Source: Strigamia acuminata
Lineage: Eukaryota; Arthropoda; Chilopoda; Geophilomorpha; Linotaeniidae
Reading direction: 5' to 3'
NCBI GenBank assembly: GCA_949358305.1
Contig: OX442314.1
Location: 14,501,060-14,565,059 of the forward strand
Length of the DNA: 64,000 nt
The translations under genes and the position numbers were made by a program. Positions 35,196-49,000 of this stretch are shown here, one piece after another; positions within the stretch are counted from its first letter, which is position 1; every line of letters starts with the position of its first letter. Under the pieces are notes generated by a model, which was not told the DNA's origin, ran no database searches, and was given only the letters and a program-made list of their open reading frames with translations.

Positions 35196-38100
35196 GTAAG
35201 GTGTAAGGATTTTCACATCAGAAACAGGTTGGTATCTTTACTTGAATTAAGTAAATCCAATTCATAAAGGTTTATGAATCACAAGAGTGAAAATAAAGGC
35301 CCAATACTTAAGTCAAAATGGGAAAACGATTCGCGGGATAGAGGAATAACCTAAATGGTGCGCGAAGGTTTTGCTCTGCTGTTAATCAGTCAATTACGGA
35401 AGTGGGCGGCAATTTTACGATAAGTTTCTGTTTCTCTTTTACTACTGAGTCAAGGTCGTAAAGCCATTTACATTGTTGAAAGGTAAGGTAATATTTCGAG
35501 GTTCATCAATCTGTTTACGTGATGAATTTTTAAGAGTTTTAATGCTTGCATGATTTTAACCCGAATTTGACCCAGATGATTATGGGATACAAAACAGCAA
35601 AATGGCGGGGAAAATGTCAGAAAATTGATTTGTGGCAAAATGTTGTAAAAATTCTAAAAATGTCTAAAAATTTATTTTATGTTTTTTAAATCAATAAAAG
35701 CTTTAAAATTGACATGTTTTTCAAGTTTATGAAAAGATAAGTCACATTTTTTCAGCTGCTTATAACGATTATTAGTGTATATGTACAGGGGGAAAAAAAC
35801 CCTCAAGAAATAACCATATGGTCATAAATATAAAAGGAATGAAAAATTTTCAGCTGTGAGGTTTTTTTATTTTTTATTATTTTTTTAATTTTTTTATTTA
35901 AAAAAAAATATGTGGGTTGTTCAAAAAACTGAATTTGAAGTTCGTTTTTTTCTAAAACGGATTAATTTTTTTTCCATTGAATTACAATGGGAAAAGTTTA
36001 TGTAAATAGAAGAAATATCTCAAGGGTCCATTTCTGTGGGTAACGATTTTTTTTTTTGGGGGGGAGTGGGGTGGTGGGTGTATTTTGCATTGTCTGGTAT
36101 GGCATCGCATTGCATTGCCAGCAAATTTATTGAAATGTGAATCTAATCTATTGAAGTGCCTTATGTCACTCACGAAAATAGATAATAAATAAAAATAATA
36201 AAAAAATAATAAAAAATGTATATAGAAAAAAAAAATTGAATTGAGATAAGACACAAGTGGTTTGATTCTCTTGGGAACGGAATTTGACGATTATTCGTCA
36301 GTGATAAAAAAAAAAGTCCAAAAAACTTTTAAAACAAAAAAAATTCACTCATCATTTTGAAACAATCAACGTTAGTTTAGTAAATAAAACGATTATCATT
36401 ATTATATTAGTTTGGTGCTATTAATACCAGAGCGTGGGAAAATCTGAATGGCATCCAGATTTTTGTACTCGCATTTAATGGAGATCAATTAAAATAATTG
36501 AAAATAAATAAAAATAAAAATAAAAAAGGCTTATTTTTAATTTATTGCAATCAATTGCCTTGCAATAGATCCATTCAATTTTATTGCCCGTAAACTAACG
36601 AATTGTTATCGATTTAAAAACAAAATTTATTTCCAATAAAATAAAATAAATAAAATAAAATAATAAAACTGTGATCATAAATATTGAAATATTAAAAATA
36701 AGTCTTTTTTATCGATTATATATTTTTTTTTTAAAAAAAAAGATAAAATCACTTGCCTTTTAGAATGAAAAATGAGGAAAAATCCAATGGGGTGTTGATC
36801 AGTTTCAGGTTTATAATCCGAGGTCACAACCTCAACGGAGGGCGAAATAACTCGTCACTTTAAAAGCTTCGCAAAGCAACTTCCTACTTTTTTCCGCTTC
36901 TTCTATTTTCTCTTTCTCAAAATGTTTTGACAGTTGCACAAAACCGCATAAAGACTTGCAAATTGTACACAAAACTTTCAAGGTCACTTCGGCAGAAGAA
37001 GAAAAAAATGACAAATAAAAAATCGCAGAAACTTCCCACGATTGACGCATGAAATGAAATTGAAAAATAAAAAAAAACCAAAAAAAAAATTGAGAAAAAA
37101 TAAAAATCCAATGATATTCACGTAATTTTTGTTTGCATTCGGAGAAAAAAAAAGAAAAACTACATTATTTCCATATGGTTGGCGATAATAGAGATGCTTG
37201 CGCGATGAGTTGCGTCTTGACGGATATCTGTTTGTGGGCCAGGTCGATTCGGCTTCGCGGCTGCAAGACTCATTTGGCCGCCTTATCAGCTACCATTTCC
37301 CCGGGGCAGCACTTTCTCACGCCCTGCGATTACGTATGCTGGTCATAGGCAAGTCAGCCGGTTGGACTAATCATTTGTCAAACGTGTGCTATTAATTCTT
37401 GCGGATTAATATGTTGGTTCCAACGATTTTTTCTCAAATCTAAGTGACTTTTTTCTTTTATTTGTTTTCCAAACTATTTTCATGTGAATGAATGGAAAAA
37501 AAAAAAGAAAAAATTTCCCACGCTTGTCAAGGTTAATTCTTAATAGGTAATATTTGTATGCGTCCCTGTATGTCGTACCTTCAAACTCCAATTCGAACTT
37601 GTACTACAGGTATTGCAATTAGATTATAAACATCACTGTTATACATTCTTGTTTTGTGTGCTTGAGTGAAAAAATATTCGGTAGAAGAAAATAAGGAATT
37701 TTGACGATTTTTTTCGTCGCAAATATTCTTCTTTTATTGGGTCTTCTTATTAAATTGGTTTAATCATGAGAAGATTGTTTCGTGATGTTCAGCCCTTGAA
37801 ATTAAAGTCTGATATTAAAGACACTGACCTCAACTCAACACTTTTTTTATTTTTTTTTTAAAAATGGTAAATGATAAATTTAAGAGGGAAAAAAAAACGA
37901 TAGAAGAAAGTTTTTTGATTGTCATGAATAAAAATTGGACTTTTAGAAACTAAGTAGTAGACAAGTTACAGGGTGGTAACTGATTTTTTTTCTTCTCAGG
38001 CCTTTACTATAGCCACATGGCCTTTTAGTTGGGTTAAAGGTGACTGCTGTCCCTGACCTAAGAAATGACCCTGGAAATTGTGTCTGACTGCTTGGAATAT

Positions 38101-38827
38101 TTTTTTGCATGAAACCGGAGATGGTGGTGCCTACTGACCTAATAATAATTCCAAATTATTACAAAATTAGGCCTCGTTTTTGATTGAGTTATGAATACTG
38201 ATGATTTTCTTTTTTAGGTGGTTAGGTGATTTGAATTTTGAATATCCCGGGAGAATTGTGCGTGTGAGTGACGTATTTATTATGTCGCGTGCAGCTGGAA
38301 GAGATTGGTTTTCCATTATTTTTATTAAATTATATTATATCTTTTTTTTTTGTTTTACCTGTTTTCCCACGCTTGGGTTTTGTTATCGATCGGTTAGGAA
38401 CAAAGTCTGGGCCTCGTTGTCTGTTTACGTGTATGAAAATTGTGGGCTACTGATTGGGTGTGTAGCAGTGTAGGGCATGGGAATTATGATTTCCGGACAC
38501 GTGGAGAGATTAATTGAATCCGACCGCGTGATCTGACTGATAATGTTTTCTATGGTTTTTGGTTTTGGAAAAAAAAAATTTTTTTCGTTAATTTAAAAAA
38601 AAAAAAATTAAATTTGTTTATTTCTGATACAAAGTTACCTCGTAGAATGACCTCACGACTTCATAACTCACACGATTCGAAGCTCCAAATTCCCATAGTA
38701 TAATCATTAAGAATCTTGCGGAATCCGGTTTGACTAGATGTATATTTTTTCAAATATTTTTATTTCGATGTGTACAATTCTGGATGTTTGAATTCCAATG
38801 TTTTACACGTTTTCTAATATTTTACAG
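35196..38827 (+). other. FAM120B 5' UTR intron (inferred)
   Basis: 3.6 kb of AT-rich sequence ends in TATTTTACAG. It holds a G-rich run at 36058-36079 able to form a G-quadruplex and three Su(H)-type words (36433, 37515, 38364). No coding sequence was recognised. Confidence 0.4.
36058..36079 (+). other. G-quadruplex motif
   Basis: A run of seven or more G, then GGGG, GG and GGG within 22 bp, preceded by a T-run. Confidence 0.6.
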
Positions 38828-38841
38828 CGCAACTTTGAGTC

Positions 38842-40084
38842 ATGGGAGTCCGGGGTCTTCAGTCGTTCATGGAATACCACGTTCCAGATGGCTGCAAAAC
38901 TGTCGACATCCGCCAATTGGTCGAAGAATACAAATCGAAGAATCGAACCAATCGAGTGATCATTGTCGTCGATGCGATGTCTTGCATCCGAAAACTATAC
39001 ACGGGTTTTTACTGGGTTTTAAACGGACAATGGAGAGAATTCTTGGAACGTTTGGAACATTTCGTGAGCAAATTCAAAAGTTTAGGGATCGAACTCGTTT
39101 TCTTCTTCGACGGAGCCACGATAGAAGCCAAGAGACTGACATGGGTCAAACGCCGAATGCAAAACCTCCAAGACGTTAAAGCAATATTTTCCCGTTATTT
39201 ACGCCACGGATTTCAACCACCCGACGATTTATTTCAGTTGCCGGCCGGAATGGCCACGATGATTCGATTCGCGTTGAAATCCACGCTAGATTGCAACGTA
39301 ATTACGAGCATCAAAGAATGCGACGACGAAATCATAAATTTTGCTCACCAAAACAAGTGCCTCGCCATCTTGGGCCAAGACTCGGACTACATCATCAGCA
39401 ATGCCGCTCCGTATTTATCCATCAACAATTTGGACTTGGTATCCATGACAACGATCCTGTACGACCGCAAAGCTTTCGCCGATCACATCGGACTTAAGTT
39501 GCATCAGTTGCCTTTGATGGCCTGTCTCAGAGGAAACGATGTTGTTAGAGAAGAGTTGTTAGCGAATTTCCACGCCAGGATTTGTCCCCGAAGGAATGCT
39601 GCCAGTCTTTATCACCTTTTACCATGTCTCGTTTCTTTCATACGGATTCATCCGAGTCCGACTAATCTTCAGAACGCTCGTCTTATTGCAAAGGATGTGT
39701 TCGGAAGTCCTGATAAGGCCAATTTTTTGATGGAGGCTCTTGCGAGTTACGAAGCTAGAGATGCTGAAACTCACGTTTCCAGTGGGGACCGCTTGTCCCA
39801 ATTGATCACAGAGAGACATGTTAAGACTGAAAATGTAACTCATGTTTACAGCGTGTGCAATTTTGGCGAGTATGACAGTTCGTGCGCTTTGGAGGATTTC
39901 GATGTCGATAATGGTTTGATGTCGTCCGCGCTTCTCTATCGGCCATTAAGACAGAGGGTGTATTATATCCTGAAGAAAAGTGCAAATAAAAACTTTGAAA
40001 CTGTCAAGGAATGGTGCGTTTATACGGGCAATAAACTACCGGCACCTGATTTGGTACAATGTCTGCGCTTCGACCTGCAATCAG
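38842..40084 (+). CDS. FAM120B: FAM120B coding exon 1: XPG-like domain
   Basis: It encodes residues 1-414 plus one base, the whole XPG/FEN1-like region and the first part of the C-terminal domain (LLYRPLRQRVYYILKK, VKEWCVYTGNKLPAPDLVQ). Reading through the donor CAATCAG|GTATGT adds 44 meaningless residues and runs into a transposon. Confidence 0.95.
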
Positions 40085-43000
40085 GTATGTTTTTTTTTTT
40101 GCTTTATTTAAACTACGGTTTAGAAAAACCCAATATCTCAGGCTTTAGGAAAACCCAATATATACAGTCGAAACTTTTTATAACGAATCGCAAGGGACCC
40201 GAAAAATCGATTCGTTAGAACGAGAATTTGTTACATCGAAATTATTTAACATGGTGTTCTATGGCCAGCCAACCAAACCAGCCACCTTTAGGTATTCGTT
40301 GTATCGATAATTCGTTATATCGCGATTCGTTATAAAGAGTTTCGACTGTATATGCACAATAATCTAGATTGGTGATCGTTTGATCACTGACGATGGCATT
40401 GACGGAAGGCCTGTGGTTATTTATTAATGGGGTACAACGGGGTTGGACTGGAATATTTCTTAAAACCTCTGCTGTAAGTTTGCTGTTGCTCTGCATAAGT
40501 TTCTTTATTGCTGTGATGAAGACAAATGTTTGGGTGGGGTACGTAGACGGGGGATTTGTTGTTGCAATGCGTGGCATTTATCTTGAAACAATTCAATTTG
40601 AAAAGTTTATTGTTTTTTAATTTTTCCTAAGTGGAAAACTAAGACCTTACTTAGTTATGTAGTGAATCCACCCTTGTGAATGTCACGCGCTTGGGTGATC
40701 TCATCTGATAGAAAGAAAAGAAAAATGCTGAAAGCGCATAATAAGTCGTAGACAGTCAAGTGTTTGAAATAGGGACGTATAAATAGTAAAAAGAAAAATA
40801 ATGATCGTTTTAAGACTTTTTTTCCATTAAAATAATTTTTTGTTCGGGAAAATTTAATTAATTAATTAATTAATTCAGTTAGTTGCGCTTGATAAATTAA
40901 ACATTAGTCGACATGCAGTCTGCATGCGAACGAATGAATCAATGGTATTTTATCATTTGTGTATATATTCATACGAAGGCCAGTGCGGCGTGGGAACTCC
41001 CGCCCTTTCAGACCCACCCAGCTGATGGATCGAACAAGAGGCGTCTTTTTTCTCTCCAACATGACTCGAAAGGGTTATGGCCTTGCTTCCGCGAGTTTGT
41101 CTCTGAATTTTTATTCAACGATTTCATGTAAACTTTGAACTTTTTTTTCGACTGAAACTTGCAAGTTGATACGAGTCGGATAAGGGCACCTGTTTAATAA
41201 AATGCATCTGTTTAATTTTGGGCCCCCGTTTTGGCTTAATCTGCTACACATTGATTAATAAGTAGCATTTAAAAAAGGATGTGGATAGTGAAGTCAAGAT
41301 GCGAGGAAAGGGGCAGCTAAACATTCCACCTGCTTATATCTTATGCACGTGCATGCATGACACATTGAATGCATGACTGGGTTGTTGCACAAGGGTTTGA
41401 TTTGTCCTATGTGAATAATTAGAGCATGGGAAAAGTTGGTCGCTCAAGATGTCCAATGAGTCGTCATTGAGGTCACAGACCCAGCATAATTGGCTGTGTA
41501 ATTGAAATTAATTTAATTATGCTGTCATTAAAAAAGGTAAGAAGACGTCTTTGTTAGGTAATTTGATGTGGAATTTTTATTTTTATTGTTATTATTTTTT
41601 TTTTTATTATAAAAATAAAAATTTGAAGGGAAATTAGATTTTTTTTTTATGTTTTTCAATTTTGTTTTCATTATTCGGCATAAAAAGAAATTGGTTTTGC
41701 AACAAAATGCGTTCTAAGATGGAAAAAAAAGTCTTTTCTTCCTATGTTGTTTTTTTGTATGTCCTGGTATAGATTTTTCCTGTTATCAAATCCCACCTGG
41801 TGTCGATGTATATGTCGATTGGCGGTTTGGGCGATTGTGCACCTGCTTTTATCAAAAAATTGGACAGGTGAGGTTTGTATTGAGGTTTTTCATTTTATGT
41901 CAGTGGGACCCCGCAAGTTTCGTGAGTTGTTTTGTCTGCGCCCCGCCCTTTGGTGGCTACCGCAGCGTCAGGTGAAAATTTGCTTCCGGAATTTGCGGTG
42001 TGAATTGCATTGATTGAGGCATTCCGGCGGAAGGTGGCGTGGGAAGAAATGTTGAGGTCACTCCCATGACGAGATGATCACGTCATTGTGGTCTGATTTT
42101 GATTTTTGTATTATTTTCTTAGCGTACTCAGGTATGAAAACGAAGAAAAACAGAAGGAAAATGAAATACAACAAAAAAATATCGGCAAATAAGTCCTTAT
42201 ACGTGTAAATAACTGGCGTGGGTAATGAAGAATGTGTTGATTCTCAGCATTTGTTATGATCTCATGCAATTCTCGCTTAAATTTCAATGGATTTCTCATC
42301 CTTGAAATGTTGTCTGTGCTCTCTCAATGCCAATGACAATACAATAAAAACTTGCAATAATTTTGAGATTTAACATTTACATTTATACAATTACTATTTT
42401 TTTTTTTTTACTAAATAATTATAAATTTTGTCTGGATAGTTTTTGTTTTGTGTGTCTGAAATTTGTTGCGAGTTATTTCATTTCCACTTATTTGCTGATA
42501 AAAAATAAATTAAAAGAAAAAAAACGATGACCATGGTCAGGTGAATGGTTCGATAACACGATAACACAATATATGAATTTGCACCTGCTTGAATCTTTTT
42601 GTACTTAGGGGGGATGTAAAAAAAACGTAATAAGGGTAAGGTGGGGAGCGAGAAACAGGTGCCAAATAAGCTTCTGCGAGTTAGCTTTTGATAAGGTGTT
42701 AGTTGATAATTAGTGATTGATAATTTAGAAAATTGTATGGTACGGACATTTTGGTCATTTTCCACGTGGTGATAGAGGGAGACTAAATAGAAGGCAGTTT
42801 TAATTAATTTCCACTCGTTTTATGGTTAACCTTTTGTGTTATTTGGAAAATGCTTGGTAATGCAATATATACGAGTTGAAATGAGTTAATATATATACCG
42901 GGACTTATCATTTGGGTGTTTTAATATAGAATATATTAGATCTTTTGAAATTTATGACAAAGACAAATTGCACCTTCTACACTCGTGTCGTGCGAGGTTT

Positions 43001-46000
43001 CGGTGATATTCACTTTTATGAAATCAGGTGGAATGCGAAGCATGAACGAGGGTTGGGAATGAACAGTCTCATCAATTGGATTCACCGGTGGGCAAAAGGA
43101 CATTGGCCGTTAAGTGCATATTGAAAAGATTTATATGGAACTGTTATGTACGTGGAGTTATCCAGCTGGCTGTATAATAGCTTGGCAAATAATAATTTCA
43201 CTTAATACACATGTACGTATTTCCTTATTGTCACATAATGGATGTGACTTCGGCTGTGGTTTACAGTGTTTTCAACATGTAGAAGTAGGACGGACATTGT
43301 TTATTGGATGTCATTGATAGTAAGGGTTCAGCAACTGAGATGTTGATATGTTGCGTAGCTATATAACAATGATATTCGGTTGTGTGTTTGTTGTGTCTCA
43401 AAAGGAATAAAAATGGATTGAAAATTTATCTTGTTTTTCTTGTTTTTCTTGTCAAAAAAGCGCATACTTTTTGGGGATTTGGAAAATTTCAGACAATTTG
43501 AGGGAAATGAATGGTCTGGACGTGAAAGAAACGTCGCGACGACTAGTTTCTTTATAATCACAGATTTTCTACATTCCTTCATATTTGCCGGTTTCCAAGA
43601 TATTGTGTAAAGTTTGTCTTGAGCTTTTCAAACAGATTTCTAGGTGAAATGACATGGCAGCTCTGTGTGTGCTGATGGCGCTGGATTCCCAGTGAATTTT
43701 TGAATGCTTTCAATTTCATGCGTCGTCTTGTGTAAACACTTGACAAGTAAACTGGATTCGATTGCAATTGCAACTCATCCAACCATTAATTTGAGTTGGA
43801 GGGTTCGGGTTATACTGAAATTGGAATTTCCGGTTCTAGTTTACTAAACTGTTAATTAAAGCGCGAGAAAAATGATTAAGATTGGTATGAAGAAAATGAA
43901 TGACGGCGAGCTGATGGGAAAAAAAGAAATGATAGGAAGTGGTCTGTTGTCTGGCTTTTTTTTTGTATTGGAAATTATTGGAAGTAATATTTAGAGTCTG
44001 TGAAAGTGACATTGCAGGTGGGAAATGTATTTGGTTCATTGAAAGGTTGTGGGAAACGGTAGGAAAATGCGTTTATTGAGTTTTCTAGGGTATTGTATGT
44101 TTTATGTTTGACTGGTTTTTAGAGTACTGTGTGGAGTAGAGGGCAATTGCGTTGTGTGGGGTTGTAACGGTTTTGGTTGAGGTAATTGCTGGTTATATTC
44201 ATACAGAGGATTTTTATAATTGCCCCACTAGTCGACAGGTGGCTTTTTTTGGAGTTTGCAAAATTAGGGTTAGGTTTAAGTCTTTTTTTTCTTCTTTTTT
44301 TCTTTTTTTTGTATATTCTAATCTGAAGGTTTTTCACTGTTTTTCATTGAAGTTTTTGAAGTTCTGAGCAACTTCTTTTACAAAGTTGGCTTTGTAAAGT
44401 GAAAAAGTAATTAAAGATTGCTAAGTTTTGAATGTTGTTTTGAAATTTTTTGAATATATAAATAAATGCAAATGAGGTGTTTATTTTCCTCTTTCAAGTG
44501 GCAACAGCTGCGTTTAGGATAGCAAAGTGGGGCAAAAATATGGGTAAAATACATGTTTTAATTTGAAGGAAGGAAATTAAAAACTTAATAACAACAACAA
44601 CTTTTTATTTTTTTAAATTTTTTTATACGAAGATTTTATATTTTAATAACTTAAATTTGAATAAAAGCGGAAGTATGTTTTTAATTTTTGCCGTTCAAGG
44701 ATTTTTCAATATGTTGAGAAATTAAAATACACCCATTACATTACATTACCCCTGTTGTAGGCCTAAATTAATGTCAATCTGTAGGAGCAAACACCGGGCT
44801 TTAAGTGCACCTTTTTAGCTGAATATACGAACTGTGGCGATGATTAGTGGCACCCAGCTTCTACTTATTAATCATCGCGAGTAGTTTTCACTATGCAAAT
44901 AAAGGGTTAGAGACCTCGTTGTCATGACAATGATGAAAATGGAAAATTGTTGTGTTTGTCTACTTTGTGCTTCTCTCCACCCTGAATTCCTTTTGTTGCT
45001 TTTAATTACGATTTTTTTTAAAATTTTGTTTTGGTTTATGGTAATGCGAGCGTTAAAATCTCATGGGCGTGGTATTCACAACGTATATGAAGTTAGTTTA
45101 ATGAGTAATTCGTGGTAATAAAAGAGTTGAAATGAAAGGTTGTTGGTCTCCGATTACATACGGCTGCTGTCTTTTCTGTTCTGGATCGATGAGTGGGCGC
45201 TGTCCATTCGGCCGCTGACTTCATTCGGAGGGTGAGTTCAGAGGTCAAGATCGATGTATGGCGTATTTCTACTTATCGGTTGTTTATTTTGTTTTAATTT
45301 ATGTATTTTTTTTTTATTTTTTCCGTCTGGATTTTTTGTTTTGTTTTTGAAATTAATTGAATATCGTGGTGCCCGATTTTGTTTATCAACGCATGAACTT
45401 ATGGGGCATTAGCAGTAGGCGTATCGTAAAAAGCAAGATAAAAATAAATTGCGAAATCTGTGAACGGCAGCACACGCTTAATCAGAAGGGGTTAAAAGGA
45501 TGGTGGGGTGGGGGTGGGGAAGCAAGTTTGCACGAGTGGTTTTTAAGATGCGAGATTATTTGCCAACGTGATTGAAGGTGGTCCAAATAACTCACGAGGC
45601 AGGTTGTAGGCAAACACACTTGGCAGGTCTTATCCTTTTCATTAGTTCCTATCTAGATCGGCAGAGGACGCCGACACCAGGCGGCAGATGGCGTTATTTT
45701 GCTCGCAATAAACTACAACGTCCCTTTCCTTACAGTCGTGTTTCACTCACTTTGGATATGTTTATAATCTTGCACCAACTCTTGCAAAATGCACCGGGAA
45801 AAATGGACACATTTAATCTGTCATTAAATAAAAGTTATGTATTATGGCGATTTTGGAATTGAGAGTACAGTCGAAACTCTTTATAACGAATTGCAAGGGA
45901 TCTAAAAAATCGATTTGTTATAACGAGAATTCGTTATATTGAATTTTTTTAACATTGTGTTCTATGGCCAGCCAACCAAACCGGCCATTTTTAGGTATTC

Positions 46001-49000
46001 GTTATATCGATAATTCGTTATATCGCGATTCGTTATAAAGATTTTCGACTGTATTCAAATTATTGCAATGAAGGAGAGTTACTACTGTCATTAGGGTTTG
46101 TTGGGTTTGTATTTTGATACGTGGAAGGAATTTTGTTTTTGGTGTGTGGGCTCAAATTATTTTGGGGGTTTTTGTGTGAATTTGAGAACGTTTAGTGCGG
46201 TTTTGTTTTGTTTAAAAATAGTAGGGTGACTAAATACCAACATACCACAATAGACAAACCTATTGCAATGTAAGAACCCGAACTAATTACGGTGTCACTG
46301 ATTTCCTGAGATCCTTTTACTTCGTGTAACCGACGAAACCGAAACTGTGTTGTGTTTTTCATCAATTCATCAAGGGGAACTAAAAATAATTTTACAACGT
46401 GCCAATCTTGTTTGAGTGAATTTGAGCTTGGTAATGAACACCTTTTATTACTAGGTTTTAATTACACCTGTAATAAAATGTGATAAAAGCGAAATATCAG
46501 TTTTATTATACTTGGATTATAGAAATTTTTTTATGAAATTTTCTTTTTTCATAAAATAAGAAAAAAAATTTTTTTGTTAGATGTGCGTGCGTAAGTATTT
46601 TTTCTTTCTTCTTTTTGTGCTCACTCTCCCTTTCACCCTGACCGGAAACTATTTTTCACGACACCCACAATGGAGTTTGGACGCGCGTCATGGCACCCGT
46701 GAGAGTGAGCGGCTGAGAATTATCTGTGCTGGAATAAATTGGGGAAGGTGACTTGACTCGAAAATGATAAAAAGAAGATAGAAAAAGATTGGTGTGGGGA
46801 TTCAAACGTTGTCTCTTTTATTATTATCTTATTTCTCCGTTTCGGTTTCGGTTTCCACAAACTTTGTGGAAAATTAAATTGGTTTTTTCACGTACGTGTT
46901 CGATTCTCTAAGGAAATTCCAAGTTTTTAATCGAAAATCACCAGTTTTTTTGTTTTTTGCCTCTTCGTACATCCCCCTCACCTTCCTTGAGACCACTGTG
47001 GGAGATATATAGGCCCCATCTTGTGCGAAGTACATTGTTTATTGTCTTACAAAGCTTACAATTGTTATTACGCGGAGCACATGTTACAAATCACTCTGAA
47101 CCCAAAGACAAATGATGTTTTTCTTGCGGGTTATAACCAGAAGAAAATAAACTTTGAGTTTTCAATAATCCAATATGATATGATCCACATTGCTTTTATT
47201 GTTTATTTATTTTTTTGACTGAAAAAAAAAATAAAATTAAAATTGTTCTCCTTTAATTCGTTGATTATTTCCTGGATTCCGATTGTTGCAGAGTTGATTG
47301 TACAGTCCAATTTTCGACTCATTGTTTGCTAGTCCATGCAATATTTATATATGAGGGTAATCATGAGTGCTGGACGACCATTACACGGTATCACCAAGCG
47401 GAGGATGTCTTTAAGCCAGCTGAGTAAATGGAGTGAGGCTCGGTCGAGACATTTAATTGGTTTGGTGATCAAATGTAAAGCCGGGAGGCCGTGGGAATCG
47501 AGTGGACGTTAATCGAGTTTATATCATTGTATTTTTGGACAGTTTTCCTTGTGTTTGAATCTTCCTTGTGAAATTATGGTAGGAAATTAGTAAATTGGCT
47601 TTAATTTTCGTATTGTTCAAATAGAAAACGTTGCGGCGATGAAATAAAGTTGATAAACCGACATTGCAAAATAGCGACTCTCTTAGGACCCAAATCACGT
47701 GCGTTCATTTGAAATGTGAACTCTATTCACTCGATTAAGAACCAGGTAATGACCGTCGCAAATACAATCGAATCGTATGATTTATATCAGACCCGTTTTT
47801 AAAATTAATTTAATTCTTTCATTCCGGTTTCATTTCATCTGCCATACAATCCATTCGGGTGAGTGTATAAATATGCGGAAACAAATTACAGCTTGAATTC
47901 ACGCAACACGAAATTATTTCTACTCGTATAATACAACCGAACTAAAATCTTTTGCTAAGATTGCACTTAAACATGCATGCTTCGTATTACCTTTGATGAA
48001 CAGGTCTAACGGGTTTATGAGAAATTATAATTACGTCAGAGGAAGTACGCTTGTAAGCATTATGCGCAAGAGGAACCAAAAAAAGGGGGAACTCCTGTAA
48101 TAACCCTTTAAAGGACAGACAAAGGATTTCGCCAAGGGTTTTTTTTATTGGTGTAAGTTTAGTTTATGGGACAATTGTCTTATTTACATTTATTTACAAC
48201 GTTTACATGGGTAATTTTATAAAAAAGTGTTAAAAATTTGTAAATTTTTAGTGAATGTGTGTTTACTAGTCAAATTCATATATCCTCATACTCCTGTGAA
48301 AGTGATAGAAGTAAAATATTTGGATCGACCTCAAATTAAATCTAGTTTTAATCAAATCTTGAAATTTTAAGCAGTTAAATAGATACATCTGAAGAAAGTA
48401 TAAACAAAATTTCATGCCAATCGAGCTTGAATTAATAAAAATAGAAGCATATTTCAAAGTAACATTTGATTCATATATCCTCATACCAGCTTGCACATGG
48501 TACAAATATCTTCATACTCTGTATTTTAATGTAAAAATATTTACATTCACAAAATAGTTTTATGTAAATATGATCTTGCTAGTAAGAATAGCATAAAACC
48601 TTTCAATTATAGATATTTTGTCAGTAAAATGTCTCCAAAAAAGGCTGTTGTGAGCGCTGAAACATGACTGTATTGGACAAGTTGCACATTGACCTGGGTA
48701 TTTTCCTTTTAAAACTTATAGTATTCCCTTTAAGAACAGCAGTATGTTCTTGATTTCATCTTTTATCATACTGCTACTGGTTAGCGAGTTCATATGACCA
48801 CTGAAAAAACCTGATATCTGGTTTATCAAGGCCTGAAAATTTCACCCATATGTGCCACAGAACCGCCACTCAATTTTTCACCTGTTTGCACATCATCATC
48901 AACTTCCAGTCATGCCAATTGCTTCTCCTACATCTAAATTAAGTTATTTTAATGCAAAAATGTGACAAAGTACATTAACACATCTAGAACATTGTTTTTC

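Noticed and set aside
40085-40218. 44-residue C-terminal extension of FAM120B coding exon 1
   Set aside because: It starts at a good GTATGT donor, loses family similarity at once, and runs into the MITE; the next family segment lies at 61981.
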